Shown in pieces: positions 1 through 9,120 of a DNA stretch of 64,000 nucleotides. The DNA lies in assembly GCA_016709025.1 (NCBI GenBank), contig JADJEQ010000005.1, positions 316,790 to 380,789 of the forward strand, in the 5' to 3' direction. The number at the start of each line of letters is the position of its first letter. Positions within the stretch are counted from its first letter, which is position 1. This DNA is from Bacteroidales bacterium (lineage in GTDB: Bacteria; Bacteroidota; Bacteroidia; Bacteroidales; Lentimicrobiaceae). The notes beneath the pieces are model-generated. The model searched no databases and had not been told where the DNA came from. It saw only the letters and a program-made list of their open reading frames with translations. The position numbers and the translations under genes were made by a program.

Positions 1-2
1 AT

Positions 3-2762
3 ATTATTTGTTTTAAGGACAGCGATGGAAGATGGTTGCAGGCCAATGATAGTATTTTAAAATTGTATTGCCTCCGGGATGTTGATTACTGGGGTAAAAC
101 GGAGCCTGAACTTGCTGATTATACAGCGGATATCTACAAAGATGCATTTAAAAATTGCGGTGATTCCGATGAGAAAGCCTGGGAAGCCGGCAAACAATCC
201 AGAACAGAAGAAACCATCCCTGATATTCATGGAAACCTTCATGTTTTTGATGTAATCAAGGTTCCAATTTACAACATCGATAATTCACGAAGGGGATTGG
301 TTGTTTTCGGACGTGATATTACACCAAGAATTGAAGCTGAAAAGCAAACCAGGTTCCTGAATGAAAGTGCGCTCGAGTTTATTGAGCTTGAAGATCAGGC
401 AAATATTTATGAATTTATCGGAGAGAAAGTACACAAACTAGCCGGTAAAAGCATTGTTATGGTGACATCATTTGATGAATCAACCCAGCATGCAACACTC
501 CAATCGCTTCATGGCGTTGGAAAAACCATCGAAAAAGTACTAAAAATCCTGAAACAACATCCTGTTGGGATGTCATCATACCTCTCTCCTGAGCGTAAAC
601 AGGATGTATTGTTTCAAAAGCTGACATTCAGGAAAGATCTTTATGAAATGCTTTCCGGCGCGATCAGCAAGCCGGTTGCAAGGATATTTGAAAAGATGTT
701 CGATATCGGGAAAATTTACGAAATGGGTTTTGCCCGCCGGGATTATCTGCTCGGTGATGTTACGGTGATTATGCCTAAAAATGAATTGCTGAAAAACACT
801 GAAGTAATCGAAGCATTTATAAAAGTTGCCGCAGTGGCATTGAATCGCAGGCAGGTAAAGGAAGCATTGAAAGAAAGCGAAGAGAGCTACCGCGGATTAT
901 TTAACAGTATTACCAGTGCTGTTTACATTCAGGATAGAAATGGTAAGTTCCTCGATGTGAATGAAGGAGCAATTGCAATGTATGGATATCCGAAAACGAG
1001 GTTTATCGGTAACACACCGGAGTTTCTCTCGGCTCCGGGTAAGAATGATTCCGTTGATATTGTTTCAATTTTACAAATGACATTTGATGGAATTCCACAA
1101 CAAATTGAATTCTGGGGAAAGCGAAGCAATGGAGAAATATTTCCGAAAGATATCAGGTTTTACAAGGGGAGTTATTTTGGTAACGAGGTGGCCATTGTGA
1201 TTGCAAATGACATAACTGAACAGTACAATATGATCAGTCAGTTAGTCGCCGCCAAGGAAGTTGCTGAAACCAACCTGACGAAAACCAACAGCATAGTCAG
1301 TGCATTCCCGGATTCAATTTTTATTCTGGATCGGGCAGGAACCTTGATTGAGTCGTTCTCTCATGAGACCGACATGCAACCGGCTGATTACAGTTCTTCA
1401 GCGGAAAAGATTGTTAGTAAAATTTTACCTGAAGAAACCGTTGAGCAAACCAGATTAAGCATTGATCTTGTATTGAAAACAGGTGAAATGCATAAATATG
1501 AATATTCAATTCCTTCCGGGGGGGCTAAAAAATATTTTGAAGCCAGCATGGTTAAACTCGCATCTGATAAAGTACTTGCAGTAATACGCAATACTACCGA
1601 AAAAATGCAATTGGTAGAAGCACTTTACCATGCCGTCGAAAAAGCAGAAGAAAGCGACCGCCTTAAGACCTCATTCCTCCACAATATTTCGCATGAAATA
1701 AGAACACCGATGAATGGGATTGTGGGATTTGCCAATTTACTGACTCAAAAAGGGATAACTCCTGAAGATGTTTCTGAGTATAATTCCATTATTAGCAGTT
1801 GTAGCAATCAGCTGCTGTCGATTATAACCGATATTGTCAGCATTGCAACTTTAGAGGCAGGACAGGAAAGGGTGCGCGAAAATCAGTTTAATCTGAATGA
1901 AATGATGCATGTTGTATATCAACAGCTGGTTTCAAAAGCAAGTGAAAAAAATCTCAGGCTTTCATTCTCTGAGAGTCTCAGTATTAATCAGGCGCAGATA
2001 ATTACTGACGAAACCAAGTTGGTACAGGTGCTAACGAATCTGATCAGCAATGCAGTTAAATTTACCATGAAAGGTGGGATTCAGGTTGGTTATACGATTG
2101 AAGGGAAATTTCTAAAGTTTTGCGTCAGTGATACCGGTATAGGCGTTCCGGCTGAAATGCATGAATTTATATTTGATCGTTTCAGACAGGCAAATAGTGC
2201 TACATCAAGCACATACGGTGGTACAGGGCTTGGACTCTCCATCTCAAAGTCTTATATCGAGTTGATGGGCGGCGAGATTTGGCTTGAAAGCCAGCCCGGA
2301 GCCGGATCGAAGTTCTTTTTTACAATTCCTTATAAACCGGCTGATTTGACTGCTGCAAATGAACTGAGTGATGAAGCTTTCACAACTGGCTTGTTTCCTG
2401 AGCAGAAAACAATCCTGATTGTTGAAGATGAATTTTATAATTACAAATTGCTGACTAAGATGCTGCAGCCTCTTAACTTTGATATTATCTGGAAGGAAAA
2501 CGGAGCAGATGCAATAAAGGTTTGTGCTGAAAACGGAAAAATTGATCTTGTTTTAATGGACCTGAAATTGCCCGGTACCGATGGCTTTGAAGCCAGCCGT
2601 GAAATCAGAAAACTCAGGCCGGGATTGGTAATCATAGCCCAATCTGCCCTTGCTCTTTCAGGAGATCGGGAAAAAGCACTAAATTCAGGTTGCACCGATT
2701 ATATTTCCAAGCCAATTGTAAGAGAGATACTGATTGACAGGCTTCAAAAATATCTGAAATAG
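3..2762 (+). CDS. Hybrid sensor histidine kinase, 5' end outside window
   Basis: The frame is open from the first bases, and the residues before the first in-frame TTG (36) already read as a PAS core (CFKDSDGRWLQAN). The true start therefore lies upstream. Visible order: end of a PAS domain (to about residue 110), a GAF-like segment (115-295), two more PAS domains (about 300-415 and 430-550), HisKA with the phospho-accepting His encoded at 1692-1694 (SHEIRTP), HATPase_c (N box NAVKFT, G1 DTGIGVP, G2 GGTGLGLS) and a C-terminal receiver with Asp encoded at 2559-2561 (LMDLKLPG). No membrane segment is visible, so the seen part is cytosolic. By family it autophosphorylates on His and passes phosphate to its own receiver. 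The sigma-54 activator 119 bp downstream on the same strand is the natural partner; that link is inferred. The ligand is unknown. Confidence 0.93.
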   Translation: MICFKDSDGRWLQANDSILKLYCLRDVDYWGKTEPELADYTADIYKDAFKNCGDSDEKAWEAGKQSRTEETIPDIHGNLHVFDVIKVPIYNIDNSRRGLVVFGRDITPRIEAEKQTRFLNESALEFIELEDQANIYEFIGEKVHKLAGKSIVMVTSFDESTQHATLQSLHGVGKTIEKVLKILKQHPVGMSSYLSPERKQDVLFQKLTFRKDLYEMLSGAISKPVARIFEKMFDIGKIYEMGFARRDYLLGDVTVIMPKNELLKNTEVIEAFIKVAAVALNRRQVKEALKESEESYRGLFNSITSAVYIQDRNGKFLDVNEGAIAMYGYPKTRFIGNTPEFLSAPGKNDSVDIVSILQMTFDGIPQQIEFWGKRSNGEIFPKDIRFYKGSYFGNEVAIVIANDITEQYNMISQLVAAKEVAETNLTKTNSIVSAFPDSIFILDRAGTLIESFSHETDMQPADYSSSAEKIVSKILPEETVEQTRLSIDLVLKTGEMHKYEYSIPSGGAKKYFEASMVKLASDKVLAVIRNTTEKMQLVEALYHAVEKAEESDRLKTSFLHNISHEIRTPMNGIVGFANLLTQKGITPEDVSEYNSIISSCSNQLLSIITDIVSIATLEAGQERVRENQFNLNEMMHVVYQQLVSKASEKNLRLSFSESLSINQAQIITDETKLVQVLTNLISNAVKFTMKGGIQVGYTIEGKFLKFCVSDTGIGVPAEMHEFIFDRFRQANSATSSTYGGTGLGLSISKSYIELMGGEIWLESQPGAGSKFFFTIPYKPADLTAANELSDEAFTTGLFPEQKTILIVEDEFYNYKLLTKMLQPLNFDIIWKENGADAIKVCAENGKIDLVLMDLKLPGTDGFEASREIRKLRPGLVIIAQSALALSGDREKALNSGCTDYISKPIVREILIDRLQKYLK

Positions 2763-2846
2763 TTGCCGGGTAATGATCAGAATACCCGACTTGAGCTATT
2801 TTGCTTTAAAACAGGTATCAGATGTTCAATAATCGGGATAAGTGTT

Positions 2847-2854
2847 TATTTTTG
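2847..2854 (+). promoter_or_regulatory. Candidate Bacteroidota -7 promoter element (TATTTTTG)
   Basis: Perfect match to TAnnTTTG, 27 bp before the ATG at 2882 of the NtrC-type regulator. No convincing -33 TTTG box is seen. It would let the regulator be transcribed independently of the upstream kinase. Confidence 0.45.
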
Positions 2855-2881
2855 CTATTGGCAAACAATACCTTTTAACGG

Positions 2882-4255
2882 ATGAGCAAAGTTCTGATTG
2901 TTGATGATGATGTTACTTTCTGTCTAATGCTGGAGACTTTTCTCCAAAAGAAAGGATTTGAGGTTCAACAATCATTCTCATACAGTGAAGCAGTAAAAAA
3001 AATCAAAACATTCGGTCCTGACATCATACTGACCGACCTTCGTTTGCCTGACCATGATGGGATTGATATTCTGCATTTTGCCCTTCGCGAGGCTCCGGGC
3101 GTGCCGGTAATACTTATGACCGGATATGCGGATATACGCACCGCAGTTCAATCCATGAAACTCGGTGCCTTCGACTACGTTGCCAAACCGGTTAATCCCG
3201 ATGAAATAATACTGACAATAAACAGGGCCTTAAGCATTCAGACTCAAAGCGAGGGCAAGGTTTCCACAAATGACAGTGAGACTTTTTTTGTTGAAGGTGC
3301 CAGCCAACCGGCCCGGAAGATCAGCGAGTATGTCAAACTGGTAGCTCCGACTGGAATGTCGGTGCTTATCATGGGCGAAAGTGGTACCGGTAAAGAGTTT
3401 GTGGCACGAAAAATCCACCAGCAAAGCACACGGAATGATAAACCGTTTGTTGCCATCGATTGCGGTGCTTTACCCCGCGATCTTGCCGGTAGTGAGTTTT
3501 TCGGTCACATGAAAGGTTCTTTTACCGGCGCATTTACCGATAAGCAAGGGCAGTTCGAAGCAGCCAATGGCGGTACTATTTTTCTTGATGAAATCGGTAA
3601 CCTGGGATACGATATTCAGGTACAACTCTTAAGGGCTATTCAGGAAAGGAAAATAAGGCGAATCGGCTCAACAAGCGAAATACCGATAGATGTAAGGATT
3701 ATTACAGCAACCAATGAAGACCTGAAAAAAGCCGTTTTGGCCGGTGAATTCAGAGAAGACCTCTTTCATCGCATCAACGAGTTTGCGATCCAGGTATCTC
3801 CGCTTCGTGAAAGGCCCGATGACCTTGTTATCTTCACCCGGCACTTTCTGGAACAGGCCAACAGAGAACTGATCAGAAATGTCAGAGGCTTTTCCCCTGA
3901 GGTTCTTGATATATTCGCCCGGTATTCATGGCCTGGTAACTTCAGGGAACTGAAAAACATTATTAAAAGGGCTGTTTTGCTGTCGAATGGGGAAATTGTT
4001 GAGTCAGACACCCTTCCTGAAGAGTTGATCGTTGATGCCTCGTCAAGGGAGCCTGTAATACCGGCGGTAAAAGAAATTGCTGAGACACCCGATGAAAGTA
4101 ACCTGAAAGAAGTTGCACACCGCAGTGAACGTGAACTCATTGTCAGCACACTGGTGAAGGTAAGATTCAACAAATCGAAGGCTGCCCGATTGCTGGATGT
4201 AGACAGGAAGACACTTTATAATAAAATGAAACAGTATGGCATTCCGCTTCAGTAG
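2882..4255 (+). CDS. NtrC-family sigma-54-dependent response regulator
   Basis: A 457-residue activator with all three expected parts. The receiver (1-120) has acidic pocket VDDD (7-10) and phospho-Asp52 in ILTDLRLP. The AAA+ sigma-54 interaction domain (about 138-365) has Walker A GESGTGKE near 165, the sigma-54 contact loop as GSFTGA near 211 (a tolerated variant of GAFTGA) and Walker B GGTIFLDEIG. The C-terminal Fis-type helix-turn-helix (about 425-457) includes NKSKAARLLDVDRKTLYNKM. By family, phosphorylation drives oligomerisation and ATP-dependent opening of sigma-54 promoters. It lies between two hybrid kinases and its stop overlaps that of the convergent kinase by 7 bp. The length is normal for the AtoC/ZraR group. 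Target genes cannot be read from the window. Confidence 0.95.
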   Translation: MSKVLIVDDDVTFCLMLETFLQKKGFEVQQSFSYSEAVKKIKTFGPDIILTDLRLPDHDGIDILHFALREAPGVPVILMTGYADIRTAVQSMKLGAFDYVAKPVNPDEIILTINRALSIQTQSEGKVSTNDSETFFVEGASQPARKISEYVKLVAPTGMSVLIMGESGTGKEFVARKIHQQSTRNDKPFVAIDCGALPRDLAGSEFFGHMKGSFTGAFTDKQGQFEAANGGTIFLDEIGNLGYDIQVQLLRAIQERKIRRIGSTSEIPIDVRIITATNEDLKKAVLAGEFREDLFHRINEFAIQVSPLRERPDDLVIFTRHFLEQANRELIRNVRGFSPEVLDIFARYSWPGNFRELKNIIKRAVLLSNGEIVESDTLPEELIVDASSREPVIPAVKEIAETPDESNLKEVAHRSERELIVSTLVKVRFNKSKAARLLDVDRKTLYNKMKQYGIPLQ

Positions 4256-6798
4256 CGATCAATCTCTTTTCTGAGTGCCGATACTATTTTTGTAATGCCG
4301 TTCTTAAGGGTATTAAGCTGGTTATCAATGGCATCGTGGTCAAAGGTTTTACTGGTTCTCAATGTTTCCAGACTTTGAAGCAGTATGGCCTCCTCTTGTG
4401 CCCCCAAATTGCGTATGTTGGGCAACATCCGGTGTGAAAGTAACGCAAGGTTTTGATAATCTGATGATTCGAATGCTTTATGCATATCTACCAGACTACT
4501 TTGCATATTATCGGCCAACGAAGTCAATATCCTGATGAATGCTTCAGGATCATCGCCCGAAAATTTTGCAAATGCTTCAAGATTAATGGCTCTGTCTGTA
4601 TTTTCCTCTTCGTTTATCGATTCGCTATGATTTATGATGTAAATCTTCAATACTTTTGCCAATGCAGCAACCAACTGGTAATGTCTGAAAGGTTTTATCA
4701 GAATGCTGCTAATCCCCATCTGCCTGAATTGCTCAAGTTCTTCATTGGTTGCATGTGCTGTCAATCCCAGAATCGGAGGATGACCGGTTCCACTGGTTTC
4801 TTCAGATTTACTTATCCGTTCGGCAAGCTCTGGCCCGCTTAAATTAGGCATCTGTATATCGGTCATTACCAGGTCGTAGCCTGATTTGTTTTCGTTGAAA
4901 AGTTCCCAGGCTTTCGAGCCATCTTCTGCCACATCAACCGATGCCCCGGCCGATCTCAGTGATTCTGTCAATAATATACGGGTTGTTTCATCATCTTCAG
5001 CCATTAATATCCTGAAACCCGTAAGGTTGATGGTTGCAAGCCGGTTTTCGCCGGGAATCACTGCTACCTTTCCTTCATAGACAGCCAGAGGCAAAGTAAC
5101 CGATATAGTCGTGCCTTTTTCAAGAGAACTGCTCAGGGCAATTTCACCCTTCATAAGGTTGGTTAATTTCTGGCAAATTGCGAGGCCCAGTCCCGATCCT
5201 CCGTATTTGCGGGTTATGCCCACATCAACCTGCGTAAATTCGCCAAATATTTCCTGTTGTTTTTCTTCCGGAATGCCAATTCCCGAATCCGAAACAATAA
5301 AATTTAACTTCATATGGCCATTCGAAACAACAGCCGATGTTGTGAGCTTTACAAAACCTTTTTCAGTAAATTTAATGCTGTTATTCAGCAGGTTGAAAAC
5401 AATCTGTCTGATTCTGAGCGGATCTCCCAACACTGCAATGCCCGGTTCCAGGGTTGTGGTGTAAATCATCTCCAGTCCTTTGTTTTCGGCTCTGTGCCTG
5501 AGGGTTTCAAACGACTGAAGAAATAGATCGGCAGGAATAAATGCGGTCATTTCAAGATTGAATTTTCCGCTTTCGATCCGCGAATAATCCAGCAGGTCAT
5601 CTACCAGCCCAAGCAGGTGTTCTGACGAAGAATTGATGTACCTGAGGTAATTTTTCTGCTCTTTCGTAAGTTTCGTAGTTTCAAGCCTTTCTGTAAAACC
5701 AATTATACTGGTGATCGGGGTTCTGATCTCATGACTCATATTGGCCAGAAAAAGTTCTTTTACTTTCAGGAGTTTTTCGGCCAGATGTCTGGCCGATTCA
5801 AGCTGACGGCGGTAAAAGTTGCTTCGCGCAAGGTCTTTCCAGATCAGGATGACAAAAACGATCATGGTGATGAGACCTACTGCAGCCAATACAATGGCTG
5901 TATACCAGAGCCGCCTGAACACTTCACGCCCATGCCCGCTTTCTTCAATGGCCCTGTTTATTTCTTCTTTTTCAAATAGCAGGAATACATTTCTGATTTC
6001 ATCCATAATAACCTGATCGGTTCGCAAAAGCAAGAGGTCACGGTCAATTATTCTCTGCCGGTAAATCCTTTCCTGCTCACCCATTTGCTGTAACTGCGAC
6101 TTGATCATTTCAATGGTGGTGTCGGTCGAAGCAGCAAGTGCCAGTGTGTCTTTCAACGGAATGAATTGTGGGGATGGCTTTTGCAAAGAGTCCTTTTTAG
6201 AGCGTTTTCCGGTGAAATTATCCCAAATTTTCTTGAAAAAGCCCGGATTCGATTCCTCATTATTCTCTTCCTGCGATAACTGGCGATCTGAACCAGGTCG
6301 GATTACCGGATATTTTGACAATGACGCCGTATCTCTGTTCCCGTTCGCAAGCATGTTCTTATTTTCAAGTTTCATTGCCAGCGTGTCGTCAGCTCTGCGT
6401 ACCCTGAAAAAGTTCTCCATTGTGCCTCTCTTTATCCTTAAGAGGCTGTCGATCGAGAGCATTCTTTTATATTGTTCCGGCTGGAGGGTGCTGAAGTATT
6501 TCAGGGAATCAGCCAGTTGCTGTATGCCTTTATCAAGTTTACGGTATTTTATCAGATAGCGTTTCTCCCCGGTATTGATGTAGGCCCGGGCCTGTCCATT
6601 TGCTTCGATCAGTTCTGACAACATATTGCTGACGAGCGTGAGCTTAATTACCGATTGTGATACCCCGGAATCAGGCGGGCTGAGCTGGCTCGCCAACTGG
6701 ATTACCGCAAGAATGGCAACAAGGGCAAGAACCAGTAGCAGGAAAAATCCCGAAATCACCTTGCCTTTTACACCTTCAGACTGACCTTGTTTTTTCAT
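4249..6798 (-). CDS. Membrane-bound hybrid histidine kinase with receiver and Hpt domains
   Basis: I start at the ATG at 6798 (849 residues), whose product begins MKKQGQSEG just before the first helix. A TTG at 6819 in the same frame would add seven residues. Order: membrane helix (about 12-35), extracytoplasmic sensor of about 260 residues with a low-complexity linker, second helix (near 305-330), HisKA (SHEIRTPITS), HATPase_c (NNSIKFT, DSGIGIP, GGSGLGLA), receiver (acidic AEDD, Asp in MTDIQMP) and a C-terminal Hpt domain with His in LLSHRML. Kinase, receiver and Hpt on one chain give a full His-Asp-His relay that could end on the neighbouring NtrC-type regulator. It converges on that gene with overlapping stop codons. 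The stimulus is unknown. Confidence 0.93.
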   Translation of the reverse strand: MKKQGQSEGVKGKVISGFFLLLVLALVAILAVIQLASQLSPPDSGVSQSVIKLTLVSNMLSELIEANGQARAYINTGEKRYLIKYRKLDKGIQQLADSLKYFSTLQPEQYKRMLSIDSLLRIKRGTMENFFRVRRADDTLAMKLENKNMLANGNRDTASLSKYPVIRPGSDRQLSQEENNEESNPGFFKKIWDNFTGKRSKKDSLQKPSPQFIPLKDTLALAASTDTTIEMIKSQLQQMGEQERIYRQRIIDRDLLLLRTDQVIMDEIRNVFLLFEKEEINRAIEESGHGREVFRRLWYTAIVLAAVGLITMIVFVILIWKDLARSNFYRRQLESARHLAEKLLKVKELFLANMSHEIRTPITSIIGFTERLETTKLTKEQKNYLRYINSSSEHLLGLVDDLLDYSRIESGKFNLEMTAFIPADLFLQSFETLRHRAENKGLEMIYTTTLEPGIAVLGDPLRIRQIVFNLLNNSIKFTEKGFVKLTTSAVVSNGHMKLNFIVSDSGIGIPEEKQQEIFGEFTQVDVGITRKYGGSGLGLAICQKLTNLMKGEIALSSSLEKGTTISVTLPLAVYEGKVAVIPGENRLATINLTGFRILMAEDDETTRILLTESLRSAGASVDVAEDGSKAWELFNENKSGYDLVMTDIQMPNLSGPELAERISKSEETSGTGHPPILGLTAHATNEELEQFRQMGISSILIKPFRHYQLVAALAKVLKIYIINHSESINEEENTDRAINLEAFAKFSGDDPEAFIRILTSLADNMQSSLVDMHKAFESSDYQNLALLSHRMLPNIRNLGAQEEAILLQSLETLRTSKTFDHDAIDNQLNTLKNGITKIVSALRKEIDRY

Positions 6799-7100
6799 AG
6801 TCTGCAAAGGTAAGATCAATTAACACCCAATTGAGCGATTTGAAAGAAAATCGCTCACCCGGTCAGGATTATGTGAGCAATTCAACGTCTTACATTTTCA
6901 ATTTTTTGGTGATTGGCTAAAATTTCCGGATAGGGGTTTACCTGGGTTGTGCCATTAAAAGCAACGAAAAATCGTATCCGGTCCTGATATAGCAGTGATT
7001 CAACATGATAAAATCACTTTGCACAACCCCGGAAATAAACCCATTGCCTTATATTGATTCCCCGGTTTTATGCAGAATTGTTGCAATTTTCCAGAAAAGT
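6799..7100. other. Intergenic region with a perfect inverted repeat at 6833-6856
   Basis: No gene seen. A 9-bp inverted repeat (GAGCGATTT, 6-base gap, AAATCGCTC) lies about 35 bp upstream of the hybrid kinase ATG. It could be an operator or a 5' leader hairpin for that kinase. It has no U-tract, so it is not a terminator. The rest shows nothing recognisable. Confidence 0.35.
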
Positions 7101-7134
7101 AAAAGCCCCTGCTGTTTAATTGCAGGGGCTTTTT
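7101..7134 (-). terminator. Bidirectional rho-independent terminator
   Basis: Perfect 12-bp stem AAAAGCCCCTGC / GCAGGGGCTTTT with a 9-base loop. A/T runs on both sides give a U-tract in either direction. It lies 50 bp beyond the stop of the minus-strand lipoprotein gene, which is its likely user. Confidence 0.85.
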
Positions 7135-7183
7135 GTTGATGGTGAGGTGATTGTAACCTATAACAGGTTAACCTTATTTTATA

Positions 7184-8056
7184 TTAAACTTCTGTTGAAA
7201 TTATCAGCATTTTCGATTTTTGCCAGAAAGCAATGGGATCTTTAATGATGATTTCTTCAACATTCTTATCACTTCCAACTATTTCGTAAGAGCCAACAGG
7301 ATGCACCGACATAAGTGTTGCCTTTTTAACTCCAAGCGGAATTGATTTCAATGAACGCATATCAATTTTTGTAAAATTGGCAAGGTTTACGTCACCAGCA
7401 AGTTTTTGAGTTTTGCCAAGACCAAGAAAACCACCTTCTTTGTTAAGTATCTTCTTTTCAATCAGAACCTTACGTGGACCTACAACAAAGTAAGCAGTAT
7501 TTAGTTCGTTGTTTTTATTCACAACTGTTGTAGCCAGATCCTTGTTCTGATTGTTTATTTTTGAAATGGTATCATTCAATGATGCAATCGAAAAATTCAG
7601 ATTGGCTAATTCGTTTTTCAAACCAAAAATTATGGTATCCCTTTCAGCCAGTTGTTGATTGGTCATTGAAATCATTTTTTCGAGTTCAGATACTTTAAAT
7701 CTTGACTGACTGAGTTTTGAACTCATTGAAGCTACCATTTTTTTGTTGTCTGCCATAAGATCGTTGATCATTCTCAGGTCTTCGTTAATCCGTTCGCGGG
7801 CTGGTTTATTTAGCTCGTTACCCATAGCAGTTTCCTGGCTGATGATCTTTTCTTTGGATTTTATTTCGGCCAGGTTAGCTTCTATCTGATTAAGTGTCTC
7901 CAGAAAATTATTGATCAGTGAATCTTTAGAAGAGGCATCCTGAACCAGTTGTGCCTGCTCATTTTCAAGCTGACTGATTCGGTTAGTTTGATCCTTGTTT
8001 TCACAGGAACCCAGAAGGAATAGTACAGGAAGTAAACCTAAAATCAAATTTTTCAT
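7184..8056 (-). CDS. Coiled-coil outer lipoprotein, possibly Cbp1-like
   Basis: A 290-residue lipoprotein. Hydrophobic signal MKNLILGLLPVLFLLGSC ends in lipobox LLGSC, with Cys18 as the expected lipidation site. Residues about 25-185 are heptad-rich coiled coil (many E, K, N, Q, L), followed by a compact C-terminal part of about 100 residues containing GGFLGLGK and a VHPVGSYEIVG segment. The architecture recalls Bacteroidota proteins annotated as the Cbp1 collagen-binding adhesin family. I recognise this by pattern only, and collagen binding should not be assumed. It is monocistronic, with a strong terminator downstream. Upstream on the minus strand (about 8080) is a 7/8 match to TAnnTTTG. 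Confidence 0.8.
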   Translation of the reverse strand: MKNLILGLLPVLFLLGSCENKDQTNRISQLENEQAQLVQDASSKDSLINNFLETLNQIEANLAEIKSKEKIISQETAMGNELNKPARERINEDLRMINDLMADNKKMVASMSSKLSQSRFKVSELEKMISMTNQQLAERDTIIFGLKNELANLNFSIASLNDTISKINNQNKDLATTVVNKNNELNTAYFVVGPRKVLIEKKILNKEGGFLGLGKTQKLAGDVNLANFTKIDMRSLKSIPLGVKKATLMSVHPVGSYEIVGSDKNVEEIIIKDPIAFWQKSKMLIISTEV

Positions 8057-8348
8057 AGTGTTGTTTTTTTAGTTAAACGACTCTTTGCAAATAAAAAGCC
8101 ATTTTACTATTATAAATATAAACATCATTAAATCAATTACATAGCATTTTGATAAGTAAGGTGTTGTGTGTATTTACTGCCCCAAAACGGGTAATAGTGG
8201 GATGGATTGCAAATACCCAACCTCAACAGTTTTACAAACCCAATCGCTCAACTTATTTATAAATTATTCCTGATTTTCTTGCCTGGGTTGGGAGAAACCA
8301 GCGGGCAGGAAAGTGGATTTCCGGGGGTCGGTTTGAGTATTACCGGAA

Positions 8349-9056
8349 TCAGCAGATAGTTTTCTTTTTCTTTATCAACGCTCTCTCAACCACCTGCCTA
8401 GTTCTGGCATTGCCATGGGATGGTAGAAATAATCTGCAACCAGTTTTTAAAATTTTCTCCCAGCTTCTCATTAATTCAGGTACATCATTGGCAAACGGGG
8501 GGAAGCAACTTCCTGAGAATGTTCCGATTAAGGTATCGCCGGCCAATGCTATTTCATTGTCAACAATCAAACATACTGAACCGGCCGAATGACCCGGAGT
8601 GTGTATTATTCTTGCATCAATACCCGGGAATGAAAATTCATTTTCCTTTTTGATGATTATATCGGCTTCGCATGGTTGATACCTGACTTTTTTTTCAGTC
8701 CAATCTCCAAAGGTCCCGATAAGCCAGGATGTGAAACTGTTGGTCCCGGCCGGAACCGGGCTGTTACCGGAAAGCAGGTAACCGGCCTCAGCTTCATGCA
8801 CAATTACTTTTAGCCCAAACTTATCCTTGAGTTTCTGTGCATTGGCCGCGTGGTCGAAATGGGTATGGGTAAGTAACAGATAATCAATCGAACTAATTGA
8901 AAGCTGCTCCAGTTTCTTTAATAAACGGTTACCGGAAAATGCCGGCCCTGTATCGATCAGGATTTTAATCCGATTGTTTGATACCAGGAAAACGTTGCTG
9001 CGACCACCGGCCAATAACCTGATTTCTGAGCCGGAAATTGTTTTTAGCTTTTTCAT
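8349..9056 (-). CDS. Metallo-beta-lactamase-fold hydrolase
   Basis: A 235-residue cytosolic protein with the whole MBL-fold signature: THTHFDHA (HxHxDH), HTPGHSAGSV (third metal His), GDTLIG (bridging Asp) and a late LPSHGN His. By family it binds two metal ions and hydrolyses ester, thioester or related bonds; glyoxalase-II-like and lactonase enzymes share this layout. No extra domain identifies the substrate. The ATG at 9056 is followed directly by the first beta strand. The next upstream gene on the same strand, a T9SS BNR protein, stops 64 bp away, so co-transcription is possible. Confidence 0.85.
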   Translation of the reverse strand: MKKLKTISGSEIRLLAGGRSNVFLVSNNRIKILIDTGPAFSGNRLLKKLEQLSISSIDYLLLTHTHFDHAANAQKLKDKFGLKVIVHEAEAGYLLSGNSPVPAGTNSFTSWLIGTFGDWTEKKVRYQPCEADIIIKKENEFSFPGIDARIIHTPGHSAGSVCLIVDNEIALAGDTLIGTFSGSCFPPFANDVPELMRSWEKILKTGCRLFLPSHGNARTRQVVERALIKKKKTIC

Positions 9057-9120
9057 ACCGGTTGATTGATTAATTTATTGATGCAGGTTATTTTGCAGAT
9101 TCATCCTTTATAAAATGTAC

